64,000 nt of DNA from Nonlabens antarcticus (GCF_015356755.1 NZ_JADFCO010000065.1:124001-188000); one strand, 5' to 3'. Positions 46,216 to 54,792 are shown, counted from the stretch's first letter. The notes: a model not told the origin generated them from the letters alone. Numbers and translations: made by a program.

Positions 46216-46977
46216 TTATTCCATCTCAATCAACACCGGACAGTGATCACTATGAACAGCGTTGCTTAAAATTACAGATCGTTTAACACGATCAACCAAT
46301 TGAGGCGTCACCATATGATAATCTAATCTCCATCCTTTATTGCGGGCTCTAGAACCACCACGATAGCTCCACCAAGAGTATTGATCTGGTGCATCACTGA
46401 ACATCCTGAACGTATCCACAAAACCACTTTCTACCAATCGATCAAACCAGGCGCGCTCTTCCGGTAGAAAACCTGAAGTATTTTTCAGGCGAATAGGATC
46501 ATGAATATCAATAGCTTTATGACAAATGTTATAATCCCCACAAACAATGAGATTCGGTATTTCTTTTCTTAGATCTGTGATGTAGTCTAGGAATTCATCC
46601 ATGTATTGAAACTTAAAATCCAGTCTCGCATCATTTGTTCCACTCGGTAAATACATACTCATCACGGACAAACCGTCAAAGTCGGCGCGCAGGTTGCGGC
46701 CCTCATTGTCCATAGTTTCTATTCCCGTACCATATTCTACATGATTTGGTTTGGTTTTAGAAATTATAGCGGTTCCTGAGTAACCTTTTTTCTGGGCGCT
46801 AAAGTAATATTGATATTCGTATCCTGCTTCTTTAAAGGCTTCGGTATCAATTTGATCTTCCATCGCCTTGATTTCCTGCAAGCACAAAACATCTGGATCT
46901 GCAGCGGTAAGCCATTCTATAAAGTCCTTTTTCATTGCGGCGCGTATACCGTTAACGTTGTAGGAAATAATTTTCAT
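46216..46977 (-). CDS. xth: Exodeoxyribonuclease III
   Basis: A 253-residue AP endonuclease/exonuclease: ISYNVNGIRAA, LCLQEIKA (catalytic Glu), VCGDYNICHKAIDI, and the C-terminal SDHCPV. It repairs abasic DNA sites. It is transcribed alone. Length and motifs are standard. Confidence 0.96.
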   Translation of the reverse strand: MKIISYNVNGIRAAMKKDFIEWLTAADPDVLCLQEIKAMEDQIDTEAFKEAGYEYQYYFSAQKKGYSGTAIISKTKPNHVEYGTGIETMDNEGRNLRADFDGLSVMSMYLPSGTNDARLDFKFQYMDEFLDYITDLRKEIPNLIVCGDYNICHKAIDIHDPIRLKNTSGFLPEERAWFDRLVESGFVDTFRMFSDAPDQYSWWSYRGGSRARNKGWRLDYHMVTPQLVDRVKRSVILSNAVHSDHCPVLIEME

Positions 46978-47115
46978 AAACTAATAAGATTTTTCTATAT
47001 AATATTTTGGTCAATTTAGGCGCTGCGTTCAATACAGCTGGTGCATTTTATACGCACTCATATTAATCGTGTTAGAAATTTAATCGTGTAAATTGAATAA
47101 AACTTACTTAGATAC

Positions 47116-48213
47116 CTACTCCTTATACATCCCAACTACCAGCTCATCCTTATCATTCATCATGGCGCGGTACATTCCTGGAGTGTTGAAGTCCATTGAC
47201 ACATTACCGTAGTGATCTAGGGCAACCACGCCTCCCGTACCGCCTAATTTTACTAACTTATCTTGGATTACTTTATTTGTAGCTTCCTTTAAAGTCATCC
47301 CACTGTATTCCATGAGTGCGCTTATATCATAGGCAACTTGCGCTCTTATAAAGTACTCACCGTGGCCTGTACTACTCACACCGCAAGTAATGTTATTTGC
47401 ATACGTCCCGCTACCTATAATAGGTGCATCACCTATACGCCCGTACTTTTTATTAGTCATGCCTCCGGTACTAGTTCCTGCGGCGATATTTCCATTTTTA
47501 TCGAGTGCGACGCAGCCTACTGTACCGTATTTAGAATCGTTGAAATAAGGATCTTTAAGTTCTAATTTGCGTAACGCAGTTTTTTGCGGTTCGCTAGCTT
47601 GCTTTTCAGCCTCCATTTCAGCTTCTTTTTCCAGCACTCGCTGCAATCCTTTAAACCTATTTTCTGTGTAGAAATAGCTGTTTGATACGATCTCGATGTT
47701 GGGATCTTGTAACGCTTTCGCGAAAGCGTCTGCCCCATCACCACTCAATAGCACGTGCTCTGAGTCGGTCATTACTTTACGAGCTAAAGAAATAGGATTT
47801 TTTACAGTCGTCACACCAGCAACCGCACCAGCGTTCAAGGTCTCACCATCCATGAAACTGGCATCTAACGAATTCACACCGTCGTGGGTAAAAACCGCGC
47901 CTTTACCACTGTTGAATAATGGAGAGTCTTCCATAACGCGTATGGTTGCTTCTACCGCATCCATGCTGCTACCACCATTCTTGAGAATCTCATGACCTTT
48001 TTTTATAGCCTCGGCCAGTTTATCATTGTATTCCTTCTCCAGCTCTGGAGTCATATTTTCCTTTAATATAGTTCCTGCGCCGCCGTGAATAACGATGGCA
48101 AATTCGCTAGTTTGGATTGGTTCATTTGTAATGGGAGTCTCGGTCATTTCTGTCTTTTTATCCTGACAGGAAATCATTACTAATAAAGCAGCTAGGAATA
48201 GAAATTTTTTCAT
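47116..48213 (-). CDS. Isoaspartyl peptidase / L-asparaginase, lipoprotein form
   Basis: From ATG 48213 the protein (365 residues) has a lipoprotein signal (MKKFLFLAALLVMISC); the upstream TTG is rejected. It is an Ntn hydrolase: IHGGAGTI at the mature N-terminus, and the autocleavage/nucleophile region DSKYGTVGCVALDKNG with Thr, then GTSTGGMTNK. It hydrolyses asparagine or isoaspartyl dipeptides in the periplasm. Palindrome copy 14 encodes DAFAKALQ. Confidence 0.94.
   Translation of the reverse strand: MKKFLFLAALLVMISCQDKKTEMTETPITNEPIQTSEFAIVIHGGAGTILKENMTPELEKEYNDKLAEAIKKGHEILKNGGSSMDAVEATIRVMEDSPLFNSGKGAVFTHDGVNSLDASFMDGETLNAGAVAGVTTVKNPISLARKVMTDSEHVLLSGDGADAFAKALQDPNIEIVSNSYFYTENRFKGLQRVLEKEAEMEAEKQASEPQKTALRKLELKDPYFNDSKYGTVGCVALDKNGNIAAGTSTGGMTNKKYGRIGDAPIIGSGTYANNITCGVSSTGHGEYFIRAQVAYDISALMEYSGMTLKEATNKVIQDKLVKLGGTGGVVALDHYGNVSMDFNTPGMYRAMMNDKDELVVGMYKE
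47713..47728. repeat. Palindrome copy 14 (perfect 16-mer)
   Basis: CGCTTTCGCGAAAGCG within the asparaginase gene, read as AFAKA. Confidence 0.97.
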
Positions 48214-48388
48214 GGTGGTTGAATTTGACCCCAATTTACGGGAAAAGTAGAAAGAACATTGCGCTAAAGGAAGAAAGATAACGGGTGGACAGACCTATGT
48301 GCTACTAGCGACCGACAATAGGTTAAAAATGAGTTTTAGATAAATATTATTTGCGACCTTTGAAAAGAACGCTCAAAGAAAAAAAACC

Positions 48389-48922
48389 ATGTCCATAAAA
48401 GCACCGTTCAATCTTAACAAATGGGTTGAAGAAAATCGTGAAAGTCTAAAGCCACCGGTAGGAAATAAAAACCTGTATAAGGATGCCGGCGATTATATTG
48501 TAATGATCGTTGCTGGGCCTAACGCCCGTAAAGACTACCACTATAATGAAACGGAAGAGTTGTTTTACCAACTGGAAGGAAACATTGAAATCTATGTTCA
48601 GGATAATGGAGAGAAACGTAAAATGGAATTAGGACCGGGTGATATGTATCTGCACCCTGGTAAAGTTCCCCATTCTCCCGTGAGGCATGAAAATTCTATA
48701 GGATTAGTAGTAGAGCGCAAGCGTTTGAGTGAGGATGCGGTTGATGGTTTGCTCTGGTACTGCGATAACTGCAACAATAAGTTGCACGAGACCTATTTTA
48801 AATTAAATGATATTGAAACGGACTTCCTTCCAAGATTTAAGGAATTCTATGCTAGCGAAGATTTACGTACTTGCAATGTGTGCGGTACTGTTATGGAAAC
48901 AGACGCCAGGTTTACTGTATAG
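48389..48922 (+). CDS. nbaC: 3-hydroxyanthranilate 3,4-dioxygenase
   Basis: A 177-residue cupin enzyme: NLNKWVEENRESLKPPVGNK, the iron site around YHYNETEELFYQLEG and HPGKVPHSP, and a rubredoxin-like C-terminal metal site (CDNCNNK and CNVCG). It opens the ring of 3-hydroxyanthranilate in tryptophan breakdown by the kynurenine route. Other kynurenine genes are not adjacent. A bidirectional terminator follows. Confidence 0.95.
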   Translation: MSIKAPFNLNKWVEENRESLKPPVGNKNLYKDAGDYIVMIVAGPNARKDYHYNETEELFYQLEGNIEIYVQDNGEKRKMELGPGDMYLHPGKVPHSPVRHENSIGLVVERKRLSEDAVDGLLWYCDNCNNKLHETYFKLNDIETDFLPRFKEFYASEDLRTCNVCGTVMETDARFTV

Positions 48923-48941
48923 ATAAGAGCAATCAAAAAAT

Positions 48942-48980
48942 AAAATCCCCAAACTCGAACTTTCCGAGTTTGGGGATTTT
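48942..48980. terminator. Bidirectional terminator, dioxygenase / fasciclin genes
   Basis: Perfect 16-bp stem (48942-48957 with 48965-48980), 7-nt loop, A- and T-runs at both ends; the genes converge. Confidence 0.95.
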
Positions 48981-48999
48981 TCAGATTAGGGGAATCTGA

Positions 49000-49614
49000 T
49001 TACTTCTTAGGTAGCAATACCGAGTCAATAACATGGATTACACCGTTTGACTGGTTAACATCTGCAATAGTTACCATTGCAGTGTTTCCATTTTCATCTT
49101 CTACGTAAACATCACCGTCTTCTGTAAAGAAAGTCAACATACCGCCAGCGACTGTTGCAACGCTAGCTCTACCATCGTTTTGCTCAATTAAGGCTAAAAC
49201 ATCAGCTGCATTTACTTTTCCAGCAATTACGTGATATGTCAAAATACCAGCAAGCATAGGCTTGTTCTCTGTCATCAACAATGTTTCTACCGTTCCTTCA
49301 GGTAGCTTCTCAAAGGCTGCATTTGTAGGCGCAAAAACCGTAAATGGTCCTGTTCCAGAAAGTGTTTCAACTAATCCAGCAGCTTTAACTGCTGCTACTA
49401 ATGTTGTATGAGCTTTTGAATTGACAGCATTTTCAATGATATTTTTTGAAGGGTACATTTCTGCTCCGCCTACCATCACTGTTTTTTCCTGCATAGGCTT
49501 TTCAGTTTTAGTCATTTTGTCTTTCTTCATTTTTCCATCTTGGGCAAATGTTGATTGACCTACTAATAAAGCTGATCCTACGAGCGCAATGCTCAAAATT
49601 CTTTTGTAATTCAT
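49000..49614 (-). CDS. Fasciclin-domain secreted protein
   Basis: A 204-residue protein with signal peptide (ends STFAQD), a lysine-rich spacer, and one FAS1 domain: NIIENAVNSKAHTTLVAAVKAAGL, GPFTVFAPTNAAFEKLP, LTYHVIAGKV, NGVIHVIDSVLLP. FAS1 proteins mediate adhesion or contacts on the cell surface. Upstream lies a 15-nt inverted repeat at 49636-49650. Confidence 0.93.
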   Translation of the reverse strand: MNYKRILSIALVGSALLVGQSTFAQDGKMKKDKMTKTEKPMQEKTVMVGGAEMYPSKNIIENAVNSKAHTTLVAAVKAAGLVETLSGTGPFTVFAPTNAAFEKLPEGTVETLLMTENKPMLAGILTYHVIAGKVNAADVLALIEQNDGRASVATVAGGMLTFFTEDGDVYVEDENGNTAMVTIADVNQSNGVIHVIDSVLLPKK

Positions 49615-49635
49615 AATTAGGGTTTTTAGGGTTAT

Positions 49636-49650
49636 GACGTACAGTACGTC
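49636..49650. promoter_or_regulatory. Inverted repeat upstream of the fasciclin gene
   Basis: GACGTACAGTACGTC, a perfect 7-bp inverted repeat around one central base, 22 nt before the ATG. Possible operator; no regulator known. Confidence 0.45.
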
Positions 49651-49750
49651 TGTTAGATCATTTTAGTATAAGTTACAGGATCTAACTGACAGGTTTTAAC
49701 CAGGAATTAACGAGAAAGAAATACAATTGGGAAGTTTTAGGAAAAACAGA

Positions 49751-50149
49751 TCAGCTTAATAGAATGCCTTGAGATTCCATAACCGGTAAATCTATCAGAT
49801 TTGAATCGGTTATAGAATGTGGCGGTGACATAAAAGTTTTATCATATAACGTTGATCCTAAAAAATAGGTAAGCACAAATTCGTTCATGAAAGGGAAAAC
49901 ATTTTCCATAATGAGTTCTACTTTCATGGAGCTTTTAGGTAGGACCACCTTAAATGCATGTCTGAATGTTGACGTTTTACGACCATCCTCATGCTTTCCA
50001 CGACTCATGATCATAACAGATTCAATAGGTTGCTCTAAATCATTGATTAAATAGATCATCCAGTCATGAGATGAAAAATCTGCATTCCATTCTTTTACAA
50101 CGGCTAGATGAACCCCTTTAACAACAGGTATAACAATATCCTTTTTCAA
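49751..50149 (-). CDS. PheS-linked conserved protein, unknown
   Basis: A 132-residue soluble protein starting at TTG 50149 (no ATG fits). It reads KKDIVIPVVKGVHLAVVKEW, with DWMIYLINDLEQPIESV following. Homologues in flavobacteria are often mislabelled as PheS because they sit beside it. It shows no tRNA-synthetase motif. It is last in the pheS group, one nt after the 53-residue gene. Confidence 0.75.
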   Translation of the reverse strand: MKKDIVIPVVKGVHLAVVKEWNADFSSHDWMIYLINDLEQPIESVMIMSRGKHEDGRKTSTFRHAFKVVLPKSSMKVELIMENVFPFMNEFVLTYFLGSTLYDKTFMSPPHSITDSNLIDLPVMESQGILLS

Positions 50150-50150
50150 T

Positions 50151-50312
50151 CTAGTTCTTGACCTTTATGTAAATCCAAAGACCTATCAAAGCTATTAAGC
50201 CGATACCAGTCAATGCTACCCCAAAAGCAAATTCTAACAAGTCTCCAATAAGAGAAATAATCCCGCCTATGATCAGGATGATAAATATGACAAATGCCCA
50301 AACGTATTTCAT
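50151..50312 (-). CDS. Small two-TM membrane protein between PheS-linked genes
   Basis: ATG 50312 to TAG 50151 encodes 53 residues with two long hydrophobic helices (about 4-22 and 29-48) separated by GDLLEFAF and ending KVKN. Its ATG overlaps the stop of the upstream 129-residue gene (ATGA), and the next gene begins one nt after its stop, so the spacing strongly supports a real gene. No family recognised. Confidence 0.75.
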   Translation of the reverse strand: MKYVWAFVIFIILIIGGIISLIGDLLEFAFGVALTGIGLIALIGLWIYIKVKN

Positions 50313-50698
50313 AATAGTTTAATTTTAGAATTGATATTGTTTATTAAGTCTGTTGTGGTGTTTATCTGCTTCATTGCAACGGAATTCATAAAAATTTCGA
50401 GACCGTTTTCTGTTGCGGTTAAAATTACTGGGTAATCGTATTTAGGAAGCCATTTTGATTTGTATTGTTTTTCAAATTCATCCCGGTGCAAGAACTCTAA
50501 TTGTTGCACAGAGGTTGTGGTTGTTACGCTTTCGCGAAAGCGTCCCCATTCTTCATTCTCTTTAAATACATCAAATGTCAAATCGCAAAGCTTGCACTCA
50601 TAAGTGGATGGACTCAAGATTTTGTGCGCGCTATCCAGCGCTGCATTTATCTTTCCAGCCTTTGCATTGTAGACAAATATGAGTTTCTCTATGATCAT
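50309..50698 (-). CDS. PheS-linked conserved protein, unknown
   Basis: A 129-residue soluble protein (IIEKLIFVYNAKAGKINAAL start; CKLCDLTFDVF in the middle, a possible metal-binding Cys pair). Homologues are annotated only as conserved or GTPase-like; no P-loop is visible. It overlaps pheS by one TAATG junction and the 53-residue gene by ATGA. Palindrome copy 15 encodes RFRESV. Confidence 0.8.
   Translation of the reverse strand: MIIEKLIFVYNAKAGKINAALDSAHKILSPSTYECKLCDLTFDVFKENEEWGRFRESVTTTTSVQQLEFLHRDEFEKQYKSKWLPKYDYPVILTATENGLEIFMNSVAMKQINTTTDLINNINSKIKLL
50527..50542. repeat. Palindrome copy 15 (perfect 16-mer)
   Basis: CGCTTTCGCGAAAGCG in the 129-residue gene, read as RFRES. Confidence 0.97.
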
Positions 50699-51717
50699 TA
50701 AAGGGCGCTGGAAAATTGTTTCAAGAATCGTACATCGTTTTCAAAAAACATACGAATGTCCCCAATTTGATATAGCAACATAGCTATGCGCTCGATTCCC
50801 ATACCAAAAGCAAAACCGCTGTACTCCTCTGGATCAATTCCACAATTTTTTAGAACTGCTGGGTCCACCATTCCACAACCCATAATCTCTAGCCAGCCGG
50901 TACCTTTAGTAATGCGATAATCGGTTTCAGTTTCTAGACCCCAGTAAATATCAACCTCAGCACTAGGTTCTGTAAACGGAAAATAAGAAGGTCGCAAACG
51001 GATCTTTGATTTACCGAACATTTCCTGTGTGAAATAAAGCAACGTCTGCTTCAAATCTGCAAAGCTCACATCCTTATCAATGTATAAACCTTCTACCTGA
51101 TGGAAGATACAGTGCGCTCTGGAACTTATTGCCTCATTACGGAAAACGCGGCCGGGTGATATGGTTCTAATGGGTGGTTTGTTGTCTTCCATGTAGCGCA
51201 CCTGTACGCTAGAAGTATGAGTACGTAACAAAACGTCTGGATCAGTCTGGATAAAAAATGTATCCTGCATGTCACGAGCCGGGTGATGTTCTGGCAGGTT
51301 GAGTGCTGTAAAATTATGCCAGTCATCTTCAATTTCTGGACCCTCACTCACGTTAAATCCTATGCGGGAGAAAACTTCTATAATTTGGTTTTTTACTAAA
51401 GATATGGGGTGTCTTGATCCCACATTCATAGGATAGCCTGTTCTGGTCAAGTCTCCTAAAACGCCAGCCTCCTCGTGCTTTGATTCTAGTTGCTCCTTCA
51501 ACTGCTGTACTTTATCTGTAGCAAGTTGTTTCAACTCGTTAATTGCCTGACCAAATTCTTTTTTCTGGTCATTAGGCACTTCCTTAAACGCAGAGAAAAG
51601 TTCCTTCAACAATCCTTTTGTTCCTAAATAATCAATACGGAATTGCTCCACAGCATCAGCAGTAGTTGCCTCAAATGACTTCACTTTTCCTATATATTCC
51701 TTAACCTTCTCCAGCAT
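50698..51717 (-). CDS. pheS: Phenylalanyl-tRNA synthetase alpha subunit
   Basis: From ATG 51717 (339 residues; the upstream TTG is rejected) it has the N-terminal coiled coil, then the class II core: HPISLVKNQIIEVFSRIGF, FRNEAISSRAHCIFHQVEG (motif 2) and GFAFGMGIERIAMLLY (motif 3). With PheT it charges tRNA-Phe. A TAAATTTG -7 box lies at 51749-51742 on the minus strand. Three small genes follow in tight coupling; pheT is elsewhere. Confidence 0.97.
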   Translation of the reverse strand: MLEKVKEYIGKVKSFEATTADAVEQFRIDYLGTKGLLKELFSAFKEVPNDQKKEFGQAINELKQLATDKVQQLKEQLESKHEEAGVLGDLTRTGYPMNVGSRHPISLVKNQIIEVFSRIGFNVSEGPEIEDDWHNFTALNLPEHHPARDMQDTFFIQTDPDVLLRTHTSSVQVRYMEDNKPPIRTISPGRVFRNEAISSRAHCIFHQVEGLYIDKDVSFADLKQTLLYFTQEMFGKSKIRLRPSYFPFTEPSAEVDIYWGLETETDYRITKGTGWLEIMGCGMVDPAVLKNCGIDPEEYSGFAFGMGIERIAMLLYQIGDIRMFFENDVRFLKQFSSAL

Positions 51718-51907
51718 TGTTTTCAACTTAAAATAAGAGTGCAAATTTACGTTATTCTCTACTTCTGTGTGCGTTGCTGCTGCTCGATATCAAACTTTTT
51801 ATCCATCAATAAACAGCGCTTATTTGGTTTTCTGTAGAATAGGAAAAATGCGGATATTGCCATCGCAGTTACGATCTTTTCATAATATGCCCGTGTTATT
51901 GTGCGGG

Positions 51908-51929
51908 TTTCGCTTTCGCGAAAGCGAAA
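51908..51929. repeat. Palindrome copy 16, extended to 22 nt (intergenic)
   Basis: Perfect 16-mer at 51911-51926 with TT/AA flanks giving a 22-nt perfect palindrome, between divergent pheS and the SPOR gene. Confidence 0.97.
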
Positions 51930-52032
51930 AACATATGAAGCCTGTGGCATTGAAAACCAGCAACAAACCTAAAAACATCGCGATTCTTAATAACTATTAC
52001 ACAAGTGCGGCCTGTCGTTTTACCAAAATATT

Positions 52033-52040
52033 TATGTTTG
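52033..52040 (+). promoter_or_regulatory. -7 box of the HU/SPOR gene, possible leaderless start
   Basis: TATGTTTG ends 4 nt before ATG 52045; no TTG at -33. Confidence 0.5.
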
Positions 52041-52044
52041 TATT

Positions 52045-52986
52045 ATGCAACTATCCAGCTACATCTCAGAATTGTTATATCGCCATGAGTGCGTTGTAAT
52101 TCCTGGTTTTGGTGCGTTTATAACGCGTCGTGTTCCAGCACAGCATTTTGCGACCACACATACGTTATATCCTCCTAAAAAAGGACTCAGCTTTAATGAG
52201 CAAATACAACAGAACGACGGGTTGCTGGTTAATTATATTTCTACCGTAGAGCAAATTCCATATGAAGATGCTATGCAAGGAATACGTGATTACGTACGCT
52301 TTCTAGATCAAGAAATTGATGAAAATGGCGATATTACCATCCACAAAGTGGGACGTTTTACAAGGTCGTCAGAAAACACCCTCACATTTACACCTATGTA
52401 TCTGGTAAATTATTTGCCAGAAGCATTCGGTCTTACAAAGCAGGAATCTTATGCGATCAACCGTACACCAGTAGCGCAACCAATAGTAGAAAAAGAGGTA
52501 GAAGAAACGCCAGTTATCCAGCTGGAAACTCCTAAAACTAAAAGTGCTGCATGGGTTCGTGTCGCAGCCGCAGTTGCTATTTTAGTTGCTGGATCTTACG
52601 CAGGACTGGACAGCTATCAAACGCAGGCCTTTAAAGATGGTATTGCCATCGAACAAATGGCTGACGAGCAATTCAAAACAAAAGTACAAGAAGCAAGCTT
52701 TTTGATTTCCACACCGCTGCCTAGCGTCACTATGGAAGTTGCCCCTATTATAAAGAATTTCCATGTTGTCGCAGGAGCCTTCCGCGATCCTATAAATGCC
52801 GATAAGAAAGTTGCCCAACTCAAGGAACAAGGTTATGCGGCAGAACGCATAGGCGTTAACAAGTACGGTTTGCACAATGTAGCCTTCGGCAGTTTTGTGG
52901 AGCGCAATGATGCCATCAATGAATTATACCGCTTGCGTAAATTAGGCAATGAAAACGCCTGGTTGTTGAGTGGGAATTTGAAGTAG
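52045..52986 (+). CDS. HU-CCDC81 and SPOR domain protein
   Basis: A 313-residue protein: an HU-like N-terminal domain (QLSSYISELLYRHECVVIPG, FGAFITRR), a membrane helix near residue 175 (VRVAAAVAILVAGSYAGL) and a C-terminal SPOR domain (NFHVVAGAFRDPINADKKVA). The topology puts the HU-like part in the cytoplasm and the peptidoglycan-binding SPOR part in the periplasm, which suggests a link between nucleoid or cytoplasm and septal wall. Common in Bacteroidota. Confidence 0.93.
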   Translation: MQLSSYISELLYRHECVVIPGFGAFITRRVPAQHFATTHTLYPPKKGLSFNEQIQQNDGLLVNYISTVEQIPYEDAMQGIRDYVRFLDQEIDENGDITIHKVGRFTRSSENTLTFTPMYLVNYLPEAFGLTKQESYAINRTPVAQPIVEKEVEETPVIQLETPKTKSAAWVRVAAAVAILVAGSYAGLDSYQTQAFKDGIAIEQMADEQFKTKVQEASFLISTPLPSVTMEVAPIIKNFHVVAGAFRDPINADKKVAQLKEQGYAAERIGVNKYGLHNVAFGSFVERNDAINELYRLRKLGNENAWLLSGNLK

Positions 52987-53049
52987 GTTTCTTTTATCTT
53001 TTTATTTTATTTTGAACGGATCCTATCTTAGGAAAGGGTTTTTAGTAAG

Positions 53050-53397
53050 CTATACTTCCCTGATTATAATCTCATTCTTTACGATCAAGATCTGAGTGTT
53101 CTGTAACAAATCCTTTTGCTCGTCAATAAATTTATTGATTTTGAGTTCTGAATCAGTGATTTCGATAAGGTGTGGATGTTTGAAATGTTTGATTTCACTA
53201 GTTCCCCAATGGATGGTTTGATTAGCTAAATATCCCTTGTTTACATTTAGATGCAGTACTTGATGCAAGTTTGAAACCTTGGCTCTTTTGATCAGCTCCG
53301 TTGTGAAATCTGAGGAATAAATTTTTTTCCAAAAGGATAGGCCATTTACCTTCTGACCGTACTCAAAATAAATACGTATCGTAATTAAGTTTTTCAT
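53050..53397 (-). CDS. DUF190 family protein, fluoride-operon partner
   Basis: A 115-residue protein of the PII-like DUF190 family: ITIRIYFEYGQKVNGLSFWK and HPHLIEITDSELKINKFIDE are the characteristic segments. DUF190 genes often accompany the fluoride channel gene crcB. Here it overlaps the ClC gene by 4 nt (ATGA) beneath a fluoride riboswitch, so it is probably part of fluoride defence, perhaps sensing or gating. Confidence 0.82.
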   Translation of the reverse strand: MKNLITIRIYFEYGQKVNGLSFWKKIYSSDFTTELIKRAKVSNLHQVLHLNVNKGYLANQTIHWGTSEIKHFKHPHLIEITDSELKINKFIDEQKDLLQNTQILIVKNEIIIREV

Positions 53398-54698
53398 TTT
53401 TTAGATCTTTTATTTTTGACGGAGGATAGCGGCAATCCTTTTTCCCGTAGAAATAAATTGTGCTTGGGACTACCTATGATTTGAGAAGAATAGACTCCTG
53501 AATGACCAGAAAATAAGTATGCCGTGCAACAGGCTAACCCAATAAAAACACCTGACTCAATTCCAAAAAGCTCTATTCCCATAATTGTACAAGCTATGGG
53601 AGTATTTGTTGCACCTGCAAAAACAGCTACGAAACCCATCCCGGCTAATAACCCCATAGGTAACGGTATAAACCAAATTAGAACATTTCCTAAGGCTGCC
53701 CCTATAAAAAATAACGGAGTTACTTCTCCTCCTTTAAATCCAGCTCCTAATGTAAAGGAGGTGAACAGTAATTTGAAAATAAAATCATAAGAATTAAGAT
53801 TTACCTGAAACGCATCTACAATCGTTGGAATTCCAAGTCCTATGTATTTAGTGGTTCCCATAAAATATATGGCAAGCGCTAAAACCACGCCGCCGATAGC
53901 CGGTCGCAAAGGAGAATATTTTATAATTTTTCCAAAAAGATGCGTCCAAAAATGGGTGGATTTTGAAAAGAGCATGGCTACAAGACCAAAAATAATACCT
54001 GCAAGCAGGCACCATAAAAGGTTTATAGCTGTCATATCTGCCACATTACTTATCGTATATTGAGTATGGGAAATACCCCAAAGCCTACAAAAATAATCTG
54101 CCAGCACTGCTGCCATAAAACTCGGAACAATAGCATCTAATCTAATTCTACCAAGAATCAGTACCTCCAGCGCAAAAATTGCTCCGGCGATAGGCGTTCC
54201 AAATACAGAAGCAAAACCAGCGCTTATTCCCGCTATTAATACAATCTGCCGGTCTCGTTTTGAGAGATTTAAAATTTTGGTAAATCGGTCAGCAATAGCT
54301 CCACCTATTTGAACCGCAGTTCCCTCCCGACCAGCAGAGCCTCCAAAAAAATGGGTCAATACAGTACCAAAAAGAACTAGAGGCGCCATTCTAAAAGGAA
54401 TTATCTTTTTAGGGGAATGGAGTTCTTCTAACAATAGGTTATTTCCTTTTACAACGCTATTTCCATATAAATGATAGGATAAACCTATTATAAAACCTCC
54501 TATAGGTAACAGCGCTATAATCCATAAATGAGATTCCCTCCAGGAGGTTGCCCATTCTAAACTTAACAGGAAAAATGCAGAAACACTTCCCACGATACCG
54601 CCGAGGATTACACAGATTAAAATCCATTTTAAAAGATATAGTAAAGAAGGAATCTGTTCGAAGGAGAACAGGAATTTTTGAAGTCTCAATTTTGTCAT
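53394..54698 (-). CDS. ClC-family transporter, probable fluoride/proton antiporter (CLC-F type)
   Basis: About 434 residues from ATG 54698 (447 from ATG 54737, which abuts the riboswitch), with 10-12 membrane helices. The chloride-site motif GSGIP is replaced by KGNNLL, the gating segment is GGSAGREGTAVQIGG rather than GREGP, and LGIPTIVDAF is present. Departures at the anion site are characteristic of the CLC-F group, which exports fluoride. The riboswitch at 54741-54792 and the DUF190 partner support this. Chloride transport is the alternative. Confidence 0.9.
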   Translation of the reverse strand: MTKLRLQKFLFSFEQIPSLLYLLKWILICVILGGIVGSVSAFFLLSLEWATSWRESHLWIIALLPIGGFIIGLSYHLYGNSVVKGNNLLLEELHSPKKIIPFRMAPLVLFGTVLTHFFGGSAGREGTAVQIGGAIADRFTKILNLSKRDRQIVLIAGISAGFASVFGTPIAGAIFALEVLILGRIRLDAIVPSFMAAVLADYFCRLWGISHTQYTISNVADMTAINLLWCLLAGIIFGLVAMLFSKSTHFWTHLFGKIIKYSPLRPAIGGVVLALAIYFMGTTKYIGLGIPTIVDAFQVNLNSYDFIFKLLFTSFTLGAGFKGGEVTPLFFIGAALGNVLIWFIPLPMGLLAGMGFVAVFAGATNTPIACTIMGIELFGIESGVFIGLACCTAYLFSGHSGVYSSQIIGSPKHNLFLREKGLPLSSVKNKRSKK

Positions 54699-54740
54699 AG
54701 TACCTTTAATGCGTGATTCTACAGTGGTATGAACCATTAA

Positions 54741-54792
54741 CGGTAGAAGTCATTAGCTCCAGATGGAACGGTTAAGGGCAGACCTCATTGCC
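54741..54792 (-). promoter_or_regulatory. Fluoride riboswitch (crcB motif)
   Basis: The minus strand has the whole crcB aptamer pattern: GGCAATGAGGTCTGCC (P1 GGCA/TGCC), a hairpin GTTCC/GGAGC, and TAATGACTTCTACC. The GAGGTC loop pairs with GACTTC as the pseudoknot (one G-U). A downstream GTAGAA (54722-54717) can pair with TTCTAC (54748-54743) instead, giving a plausible switch around the ClC start. Confidence 0.93.

Noticed and set aside
51759-51950. 63-residue open frame on the minus strand between pheS and the SPOR gene
   Set aside because: It runs through an intergenic palindrome copy and the pheS promoter region, with no family resemblance or coding signal.
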